The notes below the pieces were generated by a model. It did no database searches and was not told the origin of the DNA. It saw only the letters and a program-made list of their open reading frames with translations. The position numbers were made by a program, and so were the translations under genes. 64,000 nucleotides of DNA from Tigriopus japonicus (Eukaryota > Arthropoda > Copepoda > Harpacticoida > Harpacticidae): NCBI GenBank assembly GCA_010645155.1, contig CM021317.1, positions 7,449,417 to 7,513,416 on the forward strand, given 5' to 3'. Shown one piece after another: positions 31,489 to 42,298 of the stretch. How positions within the stretch are numbered: position 1 is the first letter of the stretch; the number at the start of each line of letters is the position of its first letter.

Positions 31489-31859
31489 GAAATAGTCTTA
31501 AAATTTAGAGACATTATGATTTCTTCCTTCATTTTTAAGTAATTGCAGATTCAAAATGTCAACTTCAACTTGAAAATTAGTCAGTCTGTACATTTTAGGA
31601 AAGAGAAAAAAAGGGAAAAGGAGAAGGCAAGAGGCAAGAGGCGCCATCGACCAGATCAGAGTGATCAATTTCAGACCTTTACAAAGGTGTGGAAGCTTTC
31701 AGACTCGTGGATTTTCAAACACTGTTGTATAAAACAGAGGCAATTTTAGTGTTTTGCAAGAACACAGCTTTTTATATTTGAATAAATGGCTACAGAATGA
31801 AATAAAAAACAAACACTAAGTATATATAAAATTTGGAGCGCGGTAAATTAATTACACGT

Positions 31860-31930
31860 TAAAAAAGTCACGATAAGTAAGTCGTAGTAAAAAGGTCACC
31901 GTAAAACGGTCACGGTAAAAAGGTCTATCT
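31860..31930 (+). repeat. Short array of GTAAAAAGGTCAC-type units
   Basis: Five degenerate units spaced 14-15 bp contain AGTCAC, AGTCGT, AGGTCA, CGGTCA and AGGTCT. It is the inverted, weaker counterpart of the array at 48517-48595. Confidence 0.6.
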
Positions 31931-31944
31931 TTACTGTCATTATT

Positions 31945-33147
31945 GGAGACAGGAAGTTAAGGCGAATAAAACTGCCAAATTAAACGAAAAAAGACGAATA
32001 CAATTGCCTGATTAGACGAAAAAAGAGTAATAAAATTGACCGAAAGAAGGAAAAAAGACGAATAGAAGTTCCCAACAGACGAAAAAGAAATACTTGCAAA
32101 ATGGAAAACATCGAATTAGTTTCCCAAAAAGGCGAATGAACCTATCTTATAAGAAAGAAGAAAAATGAAATGCCCGTCCAGACGAAAAAAGGACGTTTAA
32201 AGCTGCTCTAACAAAATAGACGTTATGTACTGTATGTCCCTATTGATAAGGACCAATCTGTCTAAACTGATCTGACTGACAAAAACGGCGAAATCTGGAA
32301 AATTTAAAAAAAAGAAGTACCTAACGAGCAAGAATTAGCGAGTAGTACATATGTCAAATAAAAACCAAGAGTTAAAAATACCTTTTTAAAGGAACGTTTT
32401 TAGTACAGATATACTTCAAATCAGATTTGCAAATCCAATAATTGTTCTGATGGCCTTTTCAACCAAATTGTAACCTTTTCTTTCTGTGTCTGTCGAGCAA
32501 CTGTACGAGTACAAGTTAATTTATAAGTGTGGATTGTATTTTGTTTGTGCAACACCGCAACTGACAATCAAATTATTACATTGGCAATGATTGGTGGGGT
32601 TGAGTTTTCTCTGAAGTTTTTATTTGCTTGGAAAATTGAAAAAAAAACGCTGCAAGTGCTTGAAATCTAAGAAAATCCAAATTTTTGGCCAATTAGACAA
32701 AAGCATAAGGCTTATGGCTTAAGGGTTTTTGGGGACTTGATTTTATTATTTCAACTACACCAACCACAAATCGAGCCCGAAAAATACATACACACAAATA
32801 CATACAAAAGACGAATAAAATCCAAATTAGACGAAAAAAATTTCGCGACGAATAAAGGCCAAAAAGACGAATAAGTTCCTGTCCCTACTTATCATATTTT
32901 GTTCGTGCAATAACGCAACTCACAATCAAACTATTATTTTGGCCCAAGTTTTGGACTTGAACTTTTTAAAGTGTCTAATTTTGACTAATTAGACGAAAAA
33001 GTTGAGTGAAATTGCCAGATTAGACGAAAAAAGACGAATAAAATCCAAATTAGACGAATGAATTTATCGCGACGAATAAGAGTAAAAAAGAAGAATAAAG
33101 ACGAAAAAAGACGAATAAGTTTATTCGTCTAAAGTTCCTGTCCCTAG
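31945..33147. mobile_element. Non-coding element built of AGACGAAAAAAGACGAATA words with inverted ends
   Basis: The left end reads GAGACAGGAAGTTAAGGCGAAT; the right end, inverted, reads AGGGACAGGAACTTTAGACGAAT, an imperfect terminal inverted repeat. The interior repeats AGACGAAAAAAGACGAATA many times. A second internal terminus TTCCTGTCCCT lies at 32876-32886. The segment GCAACTGACAATCAAATTATT (near 32570) recurs near 32913, so the element contains an internal duplication or two overlapping copies. No coding capacity. Confidence 0.6.
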
Positions 33148-33295
33148 TCATGATCTAGGTAAAGTGATTGCAAAAAAGACTTTCGTTATAAGTTGAACTT
33201 CCTGACTGACGGTGGTGACAACAACGGCAAACATTTGAAGCTTGGAAAAAGCCGAACAACGTGACTGTGTCGAAGCTTCTTTCCCATGAGCTTCT

Positions 33296-33625
33296 TTAGG
33301 CGTCCTTAACTTTTGTTAATTCTGAGTACGGTTGCAAATGAAACTCAAATTCGTGTTTGCTCATGTATATGAGCAATAGTGATGCGATCAAACAAAAAGT
33401 GTCAACGTTTTTTACATAGAGTTTGTGTCTCTTTGTTTTATGGAAGTCAATCTGTGTTAAACTTTTTGACCCAAAAAGTTGAACAAGGGCCAATGTGGCA
33501 ACAATTGGCCCAAAAATTGTTGGAATCACATCAGTAATGAGCAAAGCACCAACTCTCCAAGAGGTAACCCTATCTTGCAACCTCCCGTGAAAAAACTTAC
33601 GCAAGCCCATACTTCACATCACTAA
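33296..33625. repeat. Interspersed repeat, shorter relative at 55165-55315
   Basis: The words GGTTGCAAATGAAACTCAAATT and CTTGCAACCTCCCGTGAAAA near either end recur at 55186 and 55263 in a copy lacking most of the middle. The ends GGTTGCAA and TTGCAACC are mutually inverted. An open frame on the minus strand is not conserved in the other copy. Confidence 0.6.
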
Positions 33626-33845
33626 GATCTTAAGGCAAATACCTAAGACACATTTTGCAGCAGGCTTGGGGATTTTCACGAACCAAACTGCACTATCAAA
33701 TGGGCTAACTAGTTTAGATGTGTTTGTGATAAGGAAAGGTTTCCTTTAATCATGAACTTTGGCTTCCCACATTTTGGATGACATCACAGACTGTCCGTAT
33801 TGGTCGGGTATTCATAGATTTTATTATAGGGGTCGCTAGACAGAA

Positions 33846-34055
33846 CTAGAGCATTGTAATAAGTGCTATTCAGGAACCACTGTACGTCAGGACGAATTTC
33901 AAAAATACACACTGGGTCCGATCATTGCACTAAAACGTGAGGTTTTTGCAACAAATGTATTGTTCCGTTGAATTTTCATTGTACTAATCGGACCCAGTGT
34001 GTATTTTGAAAATAATCCTGGCTTGAGCCATCCTTGTGCTATTATAGTGCTCTAG
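33846..34055. mobile_element. Foldback MITE with CTAGAGCA ends
   Basis: The ends CTAGAGCATTGTAATA and, inverted, CTAGAGCACTATAATA bound a 210-bp element. Subterminal arms AAAATACACACTGGGTCCGA pair with their complement across a short centre. ACAGAA flanks both sides directly (33840-33845 and 34056-34061), a likely target duplication whose length is ambiguous because CTAG also repeats. Confidence 0.75.
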
Positions 34056-34538
34056 ACAGAACCATAGATATGACAGAGCCTTGCAAAAGTATTCCTCGGT
34101 AAAATAGACTTACTTTATCTCTCAAACTCGACTTTGAATATCCTTTTGCTCGTTGGAATGTAGAAAATAATGTGATTTATTTTTGTCTGAAAATGTAAAA
34201 AAGGAAGGGAAAAAACCAAATCGCCTCAAAAAATCAACGCCAAATTTGGAGCCGGTTCAATTTCATAGTTTGGGTTTCAAAGAAAAACTGGAAGTGCTTG
34301 ACAGAAATTGTGAGCAAGAAAAAATAAACAGGCAACTTCTCATTAACTTTATACACGAATGTTGCGAATCACCGTCAAACTGGTGTCAAAATAGTTAGTT
34401 GAAAGGACCATTTTCCAATTCACCTTGAATCCCACAGCGCCATCAAACATTCACAGCTTTTGTCTCTGTCAAGGGAATCGATATTGAAACATGTTTAAGA
34501 TATCGTGTTCTAAAGGGCTCGACCATGACAGCCTTTAA
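34056..34538. other. Gene-free stretch
   Basis: A 71-codon open frame at about 34190-34398 lacks an ATG at its start and resembles no known family, so it is not called as a gene. Confidence 0.35.
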
Positions 34539-34794
34539 TTTTTTTTTTTTTCTTTTTTTGGAGTGTTGGTGCTAGGGTCGGAGGGTTGAGCCTCGCCCGG
34601 CCAGCGAAGACAGCCATCACATCGTCCAAATCATTTCCGACAGGCAATTTCAAGTCCAGTATCAGAATGGTTCTCCATCTGTGGGTGTGATTTAGCGTCT
34701 AAAAGTTTCCTTGAGAAAGGTCCAGGAGGAGAATCGAACCTGGAACCTTTCTCACTATAGGAAACTGCGCTAACCACGACGCCACGTCTCCTCC
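34539..34794 (-). mobile_element. tRNA-derived SINE
   Basis: On the minus strand the element opens with a tRNA-like head (34794-34725). The acceptor GGAGGAG pairs with CTCCTCC seventy bases on, an A-box-like GTGGCGTCGTGG and an exact B-box GGTTCGATTC sit at proper spacing, and an anticodon-arm-like GTTTCC...GAGAAA lies between. A unique body of about 165 bp follows, ending in an A-rich tail (34559-34539). Head, body and poly(A) are the classic SINE layout. A clear target duplication was not seen. Confidence 0.8.
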
Positions 34795-34799
34795 CTTAA

Positions 34800-37655
34800 A
34801 ATGAGAGGAGAATTAAAAACAAATCTTGTATTAAACTATTGACCGTTGGCTAATTAATGTTTTTTCAGGACTACAAGAATCGTATAGGAGAAACATCCGT
34901 GGCTTCTTGCATTTTCAAATAATTTATCAAAAATTAGAAACCCCACGATTATTGATTTTAATTCTATTATTTCTATGACAAATCAGGCTTTTTTAATCAT
35001 AATCAAAGTACAAATGATTGTGTTTCCAGTTAGTAGGATATTATGCAACTCAATTTGCCAAACTGGAGGTCAAAACGTTTCTGCAGAAAAACACAGGACG
35101 GTCCTAACTCGTCAAGAGTGCGGGAAGGCACTAAACGAATAACCCCCAAAGCAGACCCGATGTAGTCTGTGCCTCAAAGCCTGTTTTTACCTCGTTCTGT
35201 CTAAACGAGGATTGTGTGAAATGCTTCGAGGAGTTAGTAGGTCCATCGAAAGTACGAACACATTCGAAGGTTCCAAACTCGATTGACCAGGAAAGCCTTT
35301 TGGCGCCGCATGCTGTCAATGGCCAAATTCCATGTGCTCTCATTTGCGTTTTAACCATGAACACCATTTCCAGTTAAGCTACTTGGGACAGAAACATTAG
35401 TTGTTTCGGGTTGTCAAACTGGATCCCAACTTTCAGGCTTGATATAACGTAGTTTATGTAGCTTCATCAAATATTCTTGCGGTAGCTTTGCATCCTTTTG
35501 GATCAGGAAAAAGGCCGGGCAAGCCCATTTGTTCAGGATTGTATAGTACGAAGATTTCTCTCAAAAGTACGAATCCCAAAACTACAGCAGGAATTGCTTG
35601 GGCTACAGAAAAGAAAGCCATCCCAGCTTTCTATTCACGTTCACAGAGCAGTGAGCCCACAGAATACGTTGAATAACCATTGCATTCAAAGCCTTTTTGG
35701 GTTGTCAAGAGACAACTTTTGGAATGCTCCACAGAGATCAGATTTGTCTTTGTTTTGACATCGGATTGGTGATTCACATCTCGATTACTAGACCTCAATC
35801 TCGGATCTCGCAACATGTTCAAGCCCACCGTATGACACGTACTGTACATACATAAGCACTTATTGAGGGCTTATTTGCAGAATGGATAAATGAAAAACTA
35901 GGTATTTATGTTCGTACGTTGCCTAGACAAGTATGGTAGGGAAAATTGTCCAGGATTTGTTTGTATCGCAGTCAGGTAATAATTGACATGATACACTCGC
36001 CGACTTTGAGCTCTGTACTGTATCGGAAAGGGCAACTAGCTGTAGATCAACAGGGTTCCTGCAAGCAAAAGCAAGGAGCTTTTGGAGGGTTTTACTCATT
36101 AATTTTGTCTCTTGAATGTATGAACAATGATTTTGATCGCATGGCCCGCAAGTGTTTTGAAGTTTTAGTAAAATGTCTCCTTCACATTCACGTACAATTC
36201 CAAACGCAGTTTCCAGCTTGTTTTTAAACGTTTCCCTATGGATACTGGGGTAATTAGTTCATTTTCATCTGACTTTATACATTGATCTAGAATGCAGGTG
36301 CCTCGTGTCCATCAATATTTGAAAAAAATCCATGACTTGCTATCTCCTTTAATCAAGGAAATAAAATAATACCAATGTTTTCATGTTTTCTCCTACAACC
36401 AATAGTGCTGTCCTGACTTGTATCAATGCATTTAAGTTTTTAAGCGGGATAACTCTTTAAAATATGCCTATTTATCATGAAAGGACAATAAAGATGTGTT
36501 TTATGTCCAAAAGCTTTGAATACCGTTCTAAAGAAAGAAGTGATTTATTCCCATCCACCTAAGGTGCGTATTTGCTAACGCTTTCGCATAAGAATCTTAA
36601 TTACCCACACTCATTTCTCATGGCATCTGAATCACACTTATTTTTGAGCTGTCATGGCGAAGTAGCATCCCTGTCCTGGACTGGAAACTCTCAAAAATAT
36701 TAAGCCTCGATTGAATAAGACCATGCCTGTCCGAGCCATCCATCCATTCAGGCCTACAACTAGAAGGCACTGTTCCTCCACGAATCCCGTTCTCACAATT
36801 TTGGCTAGCTCCTTCGAGTCCAACTCGCTTGAGCATATGAACGAACGAATGCCTCAGAAATAGAGAAGCTAGAGGGCGAAACAGCGCCGAGGACACACGA
36901 TCGCGGACTCGCACAGAGGCAGATTCCTCGTCCGTCATCTACGACGAGGAGGCAGAGGCCAAGTTCAATTCAGTGAAGGGCCTCACTTCTGGCTTGTCAA
37001 ACCAACCTCCAGCAGGAACCAGACGGAACCAGTGAGAGGATAGTTGTTGTGGCGAAACGATGATCCTTCGAGCCTTCTTGTGACTCTTGGTAGTCCATCA
37101 TTTCCGAGGCATATTCAGGTGGATTCTTGAGGAAGAAACCCTTGCCCCACCACAATCAAAAAAGTGCTGTGGGCCACAACGTGAACCTCTAATACTACAG
37201 CTACAGCAACTAGCACAACTACCTCAATCACATCTTAGGCCAGCAACAGACGTATAATGTGAGAGTGCCCAGATCGGGAAGAAGGAACACGCAGCTTGTC
37301 AAAATCGAACGAACTTGCACTACTACTACTACACGTACAGTACGCACTAGACGACCACGGTTCATAGCATCAGAGTGGTGTGTGTGAATGAGAGACATGT
37401 GAGTACTGGGAGCAAAACAAGTTTTGCCTCAGAACACACGAATTTTCATCGTGTGTTGAGAAGCGAAAGAGAAAGAGAGAGAGAAAAGAAAGAAATAAAA
37501 TCACATGTGAAGCAGAACCCTCTCATAAAGGCCAATTCCGCTCCCATTTGCTCGAGTTTCTTAGTACGCCCTGAGCTCCTCTCGGTTGAGTTAGATTCAT
37601 GCTGTGATAGAAAATGTGTTATTGACACTTTGGTGGTTTCATTGGGTTCTTGCAG
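34800..37655. other. Gene-free stretch leading into the nuclear receptor gene
   Basis: No coding exon or repeat is supported to about 36800. From 36850 to 37655 the composition becomes less AT-rich, with a GA-rich run (37460-37490) and CTA repeats (37320); it probably contains the receptor promoter and 5' leader. The acceptor TTCTTGCAG ends at 37655. Confidence 0.4.
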
Positions 37656-37677
37656 ACCCTTGTGAAGCAGTGTTCTT

Positions 37678-39643
37678 ATGGATATTGGAGGGTCCTTGAC
37701 CATGTCGTCCCTACCCAGTTCCCAAATCATTGGTAATGGCATCGGAGGATGCTCCAGCCAAGCCCGAAAACCTGGAGGTAAACGGTCCAATCTCAATGCG
37801 TCAGGTACAGCCAAACCTCGAAAACCGAGGAAAAGATACATCCGGATAGTGGCGTGCTCAGTGTGTGGAGATATTGCCAATGATCACGTTCATTACGGTG
37901 CCATTGCGTGCTACTCTTGCCGAGCCTTTTTCCGAAGATCTGTCAGTAATGAAGCACATTATGAGTGCTCTAGAAATAGTAAGTGTCCCGTCACAAAGGA
38001 GACCCGAAAGCATTGTCAGAGTTGTCGCTTTAAAAAGTGTATCGATATCGGGATGAAGCCCTCTTGGGTGATGACCGAAGATGAACGGAAAGACAATCGG
38101 GCCAAGATCTTGAAGAAGAAAATGGAGCTCCGCAAGGGTCTCCGAAGGTCCTCCGATTCACGGACGTCAATCTCGTCAGATTGTGCCAAGAACCCAGAGC
38201 ACGACGATTCCAGTTTGTCTCCGGAAAATGGATTCATGCCCGACCAGACGTTCAAAAGTGAGGACGAAACCGAAGACGAAAGTATTGTCTCCGAGAGCAG
38301 TGGAATAGACAAGAAAGAGATCATTCCCTATGGCCTTCAAATGGGCTATGAGCATTGGGATCCTCATGGGAATGACGTCACTCTACAAAGTATCCCCACC
38401 CTTGATGAGAAGACCTTCCTCGAAGACCTCGTCTTGAAAGAGGCTGCTTGTCGGAGAGAGATTCCCATTAGACAAGAAACCCTCATCAAATTCATGGAGA
38501 GTGCAAAACACGAAACCATCATTCCCTACGACGCCTGTGTCGATGGATTTAGTACTTGTGTCCAAAGAATATCCAAATTCATGAGCAGGCTGGATTTCTT
38601 CTCATCTCTCATGTGGAGTGACCAACAGATCCTTCTCCGATGCAACACGCACATGGTGGTAAGTGGAAAATTAAGGTCGAAAGAAATATATGTTTAGACC
38701 CCGTCAAAACAAGAATCAGGTCGAGCGGGTTGTACTTTGGCCAAAATAAACATGGCGTAGTTGACGTTGGCGTAACAGCGTTGTCAATTTGGTCTTTAAT
38801 CGGCCACGTTTCCTACTTGAGATCATCATGAATGTTCATAGATTAAATCTGTGTTCTAATTAAAGGCGTGTATTCTTGTTGCTGGATCCTAGTCATCCTC
38901 AAAACTAGAAAAATCTGGGCTTTATTTATACATCCTACTAATCGGAGCTTGTCGAAGTGCTAGCTTTTAATCATCTGCAATTATCTCGGGCTTACTGAAT
39001 TGCCTTCTCAGCCATATTTAGTCTCTTTACATGGCGGCCTATTTGAAGGTATTAAATGCCACATCACGTAAATGTAGTGGCACGATCGCCAATCTAGCTA
39101 AGAACTTTACCAAACCAACCAAAACTAGCGCATTTCTTTTCTTCAATGTCTCGTTAAAGTGCATTGTAAGTTAAAGAGGTCGAATTCTTTCAGGTCAACC
39201 TGAAGTCAGCACGGATGTTGAAACCGACCAACAGCCTTCAAGGACAACTCTGTTTGACCAATGGCACTCAGCCCAATCAAGCCATATCAGCCTCTCCAAA
39301 CCGGTTGACTTACTCGCAATTCTTCAATTCTCCCTGGTGTTGTAGTGCAGACAAGGAAGAAGAATACAAGAAGCTCATGGATGAGCTTTTCAACCTCGAC
39401 ATGGATGATGTTACCTCGGTTCTCATGATGATCATGACCATGCTTGCTCCACCCACTGAAGAGCTTATTCAATCGAATCAGGTGTCCTCAAGACGAAGCT
39501 ACTTCTCGCAACTCCTCTACAAACATCTCTATTCTGTTAAAGGCGAACAACTAGGTCGGGTGTCGTTCCAAAAATGCACCCAATTCTTGGACAAACTTCG
39601 AGAGATGGCTCATATTTTAAAGCAAGAGAGACTACTTTTGTAA
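37678..39643 (+). CDS. Nuclear receptor, NR1-like, with variant P-box
   Basis: Two coding exons, 37678..38658 and 39194..39643, joined in phase 0 (GGTG|GTAAGT ... TTTCAG|GTCAAC), give 476 residues. The DNA-binding domain (about 60-125) has both C4 zinc modules: CSVCGDIANDHVHYGAIACYSC, then CSRNSKCPV...CQSCRFKKC. The P-box region reads CYSCRAFF instead of the usual CEGCKGFF or CEGCKAFF, so DNA specificity may differ. An acidic, Ser-rich hinge follows. The ligand-binding domain starts around residue 240; its signature helices include FSSLMWSDQQILLR, and helix 10/11 is LDKLREMAHILKQ. The chain stops at ERLLL without a recognisable AF-2 helix 12. It acts in the nucleus as a ligand- or constitutively regulated transcription factor. 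A further downstream exon cannot be excluded. Confidence 0.85.
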
Positions 39644-41121
39644 AATTCTGTCGGTAGATACAGTTTCGGTGTGTGTTATGAGATGTGCAAGAGAGAAGCA
39701 CTAAATAAGCACGAGTTCTTGGTGTTCCGAACAAAACCCATATTTATGAAGATAGTTTTCCCCACTAGTTATTATTTTCTCTCGAAAGTCAACAGTCCAA
39801 TAATTACCTCCAATTTCACAGAAGATGGTGATATCCCAGAAAAAAATATTTGCCTGACTTTAACCTCCTGTGGAGCAAAAAGGGTAACGTCAAAAAGACG
39901 AAAATAGCGACATCTTTTGCTAAAATAGGGCATTATTTGCTTCAACTTTTGGATTTGCTAGCAAGAATGAAATTATGAGTTGATTAAATTCGACTCGAGC
40001 ACGCTCCCTAATGAAAGAAAAATCCACTTTCTTTTCAGTACACAAATTTTCTTTGAATTGGTTGCCTTTAAAGAAAGTTTAGTCATGCAAGGGTGGATGT
40101 ACTGCCCTCAATTCACCATGCGACAAAAGGAACGGTTTACAATTGTGATCATGCTCTTGAGTACTCAGGTTAAAATCAAACCGACAAAGGGAATGGCACC
40201 ATTGATCCAGTTACAGTTCAAATATCGCCCCCATTAGTTACAATTGTTGACCAAATTTGATCAAATTGCTCTCAGACTTTTATATTTAATTATCAATTCA
40301 TGCAATGTGCTGATCAAAGTGAGCTTTATTCAGCACACCAATTCCCACCCTATTCTCAAAATGTGATGAATTGATGATCTCAATTGGAGATTTTCCTTGG
40401 CTCCTAGTCATGTTTTTGGGTCCGGAGGGTTAGATTTGTGTTTGTAATTTTAACATTTGAGACCCAAAACCAAAATGGTTCCACCCTTACTGGCTCAATT
40501 GAAATATGAAGGACATTCACAAGTCCATCTTCCTTCTGGGTACATCAGAATACCTCTGTTGTACACGAGAGATTTTCAGGTATTTTTGTATTGAACATGT
40601 TCATGAACTCAAGAAACTGAACCTTTCCACCCCCACACTAGATGGCGTTGTCAGGACAGAAATGCTTTGATGACATTTTTGCACCCCTTGATACATGTGT
40701 CGAAACCGAAACTAGTTATATGTGATCATAAATACTATACAAAGACCCTATTTTCATCCCCATAGAACTCCCTCCCTTTACGCGAAGATTTCGCGTCATT
40801 TGAATCTATCAAGTTGCTCAATGTCCAGCATAAACCACACACGTACACCTCAAAAATGTTATACTTTATTTTGTGATTATTCGTGTTATTATCAAAAACA
40901 TCGTGTTTCAACAACCTCCGTGCATATTATAGAGTCCTTTAAAATATATAATCATTATTTCCCAAACATTTCTTGTTCTCCATAAAGCATTTATTGTTGA
41001 ACATGAAACGAAAAAAAACCGTGCATTCATGTTCGTGTAAGTGAGTTATTCCACTTACTCATCCATCGACAAAGGTACCAAAAGCATGCAAAGTCTTTAT
41101 GGGAACGTGACCTCTTTTATA
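39644..41121. other. Intergenic, no gene seen
   Basis: Includes the nuclear receptor 3' UTR. No coding frame, tRNA or obvious repeat is recognised. Confidence 0.4.
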
Positions 41122-41129
41122 ATAATAAC

Positions 41130-42006
41130 TAGGGCTGAATATTTTAGGTTTTACATAAAAACTTAGGTTTTAACCTAAAACGCCTAATTCGGGCAATTTT
41201 TACCTAAAATTATGTTTTCAGTCAAAAATTTACTTTTTTCTCGCCTTTTTAGGGCAATTTTTACCTAAAACTAAGTTTTCAACCTGATATTAACTTTTTT
41301 ACTTATCCTAAAGTCATTTGCACAATAAGGTCCCTCAAACCAGTGTCTTCAAAAAAACAAAACACGAGAACAAAGGAAGAGAGAAGAGGAATGGGAGCCA
41401 CAATGATTTTCATCCCATCAACATGCCAAATCAGCATTACCAGGTGGTTTCAGGCAGACATTGCCAAAAGTTGTTTGAAATACTGCCAATTACAGGCGCT
41501 CGCTGCCATTTTTGAAGTCACATAACGCCACATTCTGTCACCTTTGAGCCGAATTTTTCTCGTTTTTTATCATTTCATCTCGTTTTTTAGGGCTCAAATT
41601 TTAGATCTCGTTTTTTAGGTCAAAATTTTTTGATCTCCTTTTCTCCTTTTCTTGGTCGACAATTTTCGATATCGTTTTTTGGTCGATTTTTTTGCCTGCC
41701 CTTCCACTTTTTGCCATATTCTGCCACTTCAGAAATTTCTCTACCACAAAATTTTCTATACTGCCATTTCTACCACTTTCCCACCAATGCCAAATTAAAT
41801 TTTCACTGCCTCTGTCTCTGCTCCACTGCTTTTACTCTTGTAAAAAGTAAACTGCTGTAGAGCAATTAATAAAAGGCTATATTTGGTCTGAATAGCCTCT
41901 GAAAAGGTGTTATCTATACAACCTAAAAAAAACCTAAAACGTAATTTTTGGCAACCTTATTATGTCATAATTTGCCCAAAAAGTTAACCTAAAATATTCA
42001 GCCCTA
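41130..42006. mobile_element. Non-autonomous hAT element (877 bp)
   Basis: Both ends read inward TAGGGCTGAATATTTTAGGT, and an identical 8-bp duplication ATAATAAC flanks it (41122-41129 and 42007-42014), as for hAT elements with Ac-like TAGGG ends. The interior is non-coding, with repeated ACCTAAAA near both ends and CTCGTTTTTTA words in the middle (41560-41680). Confidence 0.85.
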
Positions 42007-42298
42007 ATAATAACTCTATCATAGACGTTTTCAAACGAACGAACTAATTATCATTTCAATATTCATCCAAATTTAGTATTTCTGGAAACCCTGCGTTATC
42101 AAGATCCACCTTTTCTCCTTAAAATAAGATATGCATTTACAATTTCGTCACAACATTCATGCACAACAAGCACTCTCTTCTGGAGAATTCTCAGTAAGAA
42201 GACTTTCGCGTTAATTACAAACAGGTTGGTATTTTTAGATTTTTCAGATCTTTCAACTACGGAATAACTATTTCGCTTGTTCCAAGTAATCTGTCCTT

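Noticed and set aside
34183..34398. 71-codon open frame as a small gene
   Set aside because: The frame starts with a TTG, not ATG, is Lys/Asn-rich as expected from base composition, and has no family match or splice context.
34725..34794. Functional tRNA gene
   Set aside because: The anticodon arm is not a regular 5+7 structure and the unit continues into a body plus poly(A), so it is a SINE head.
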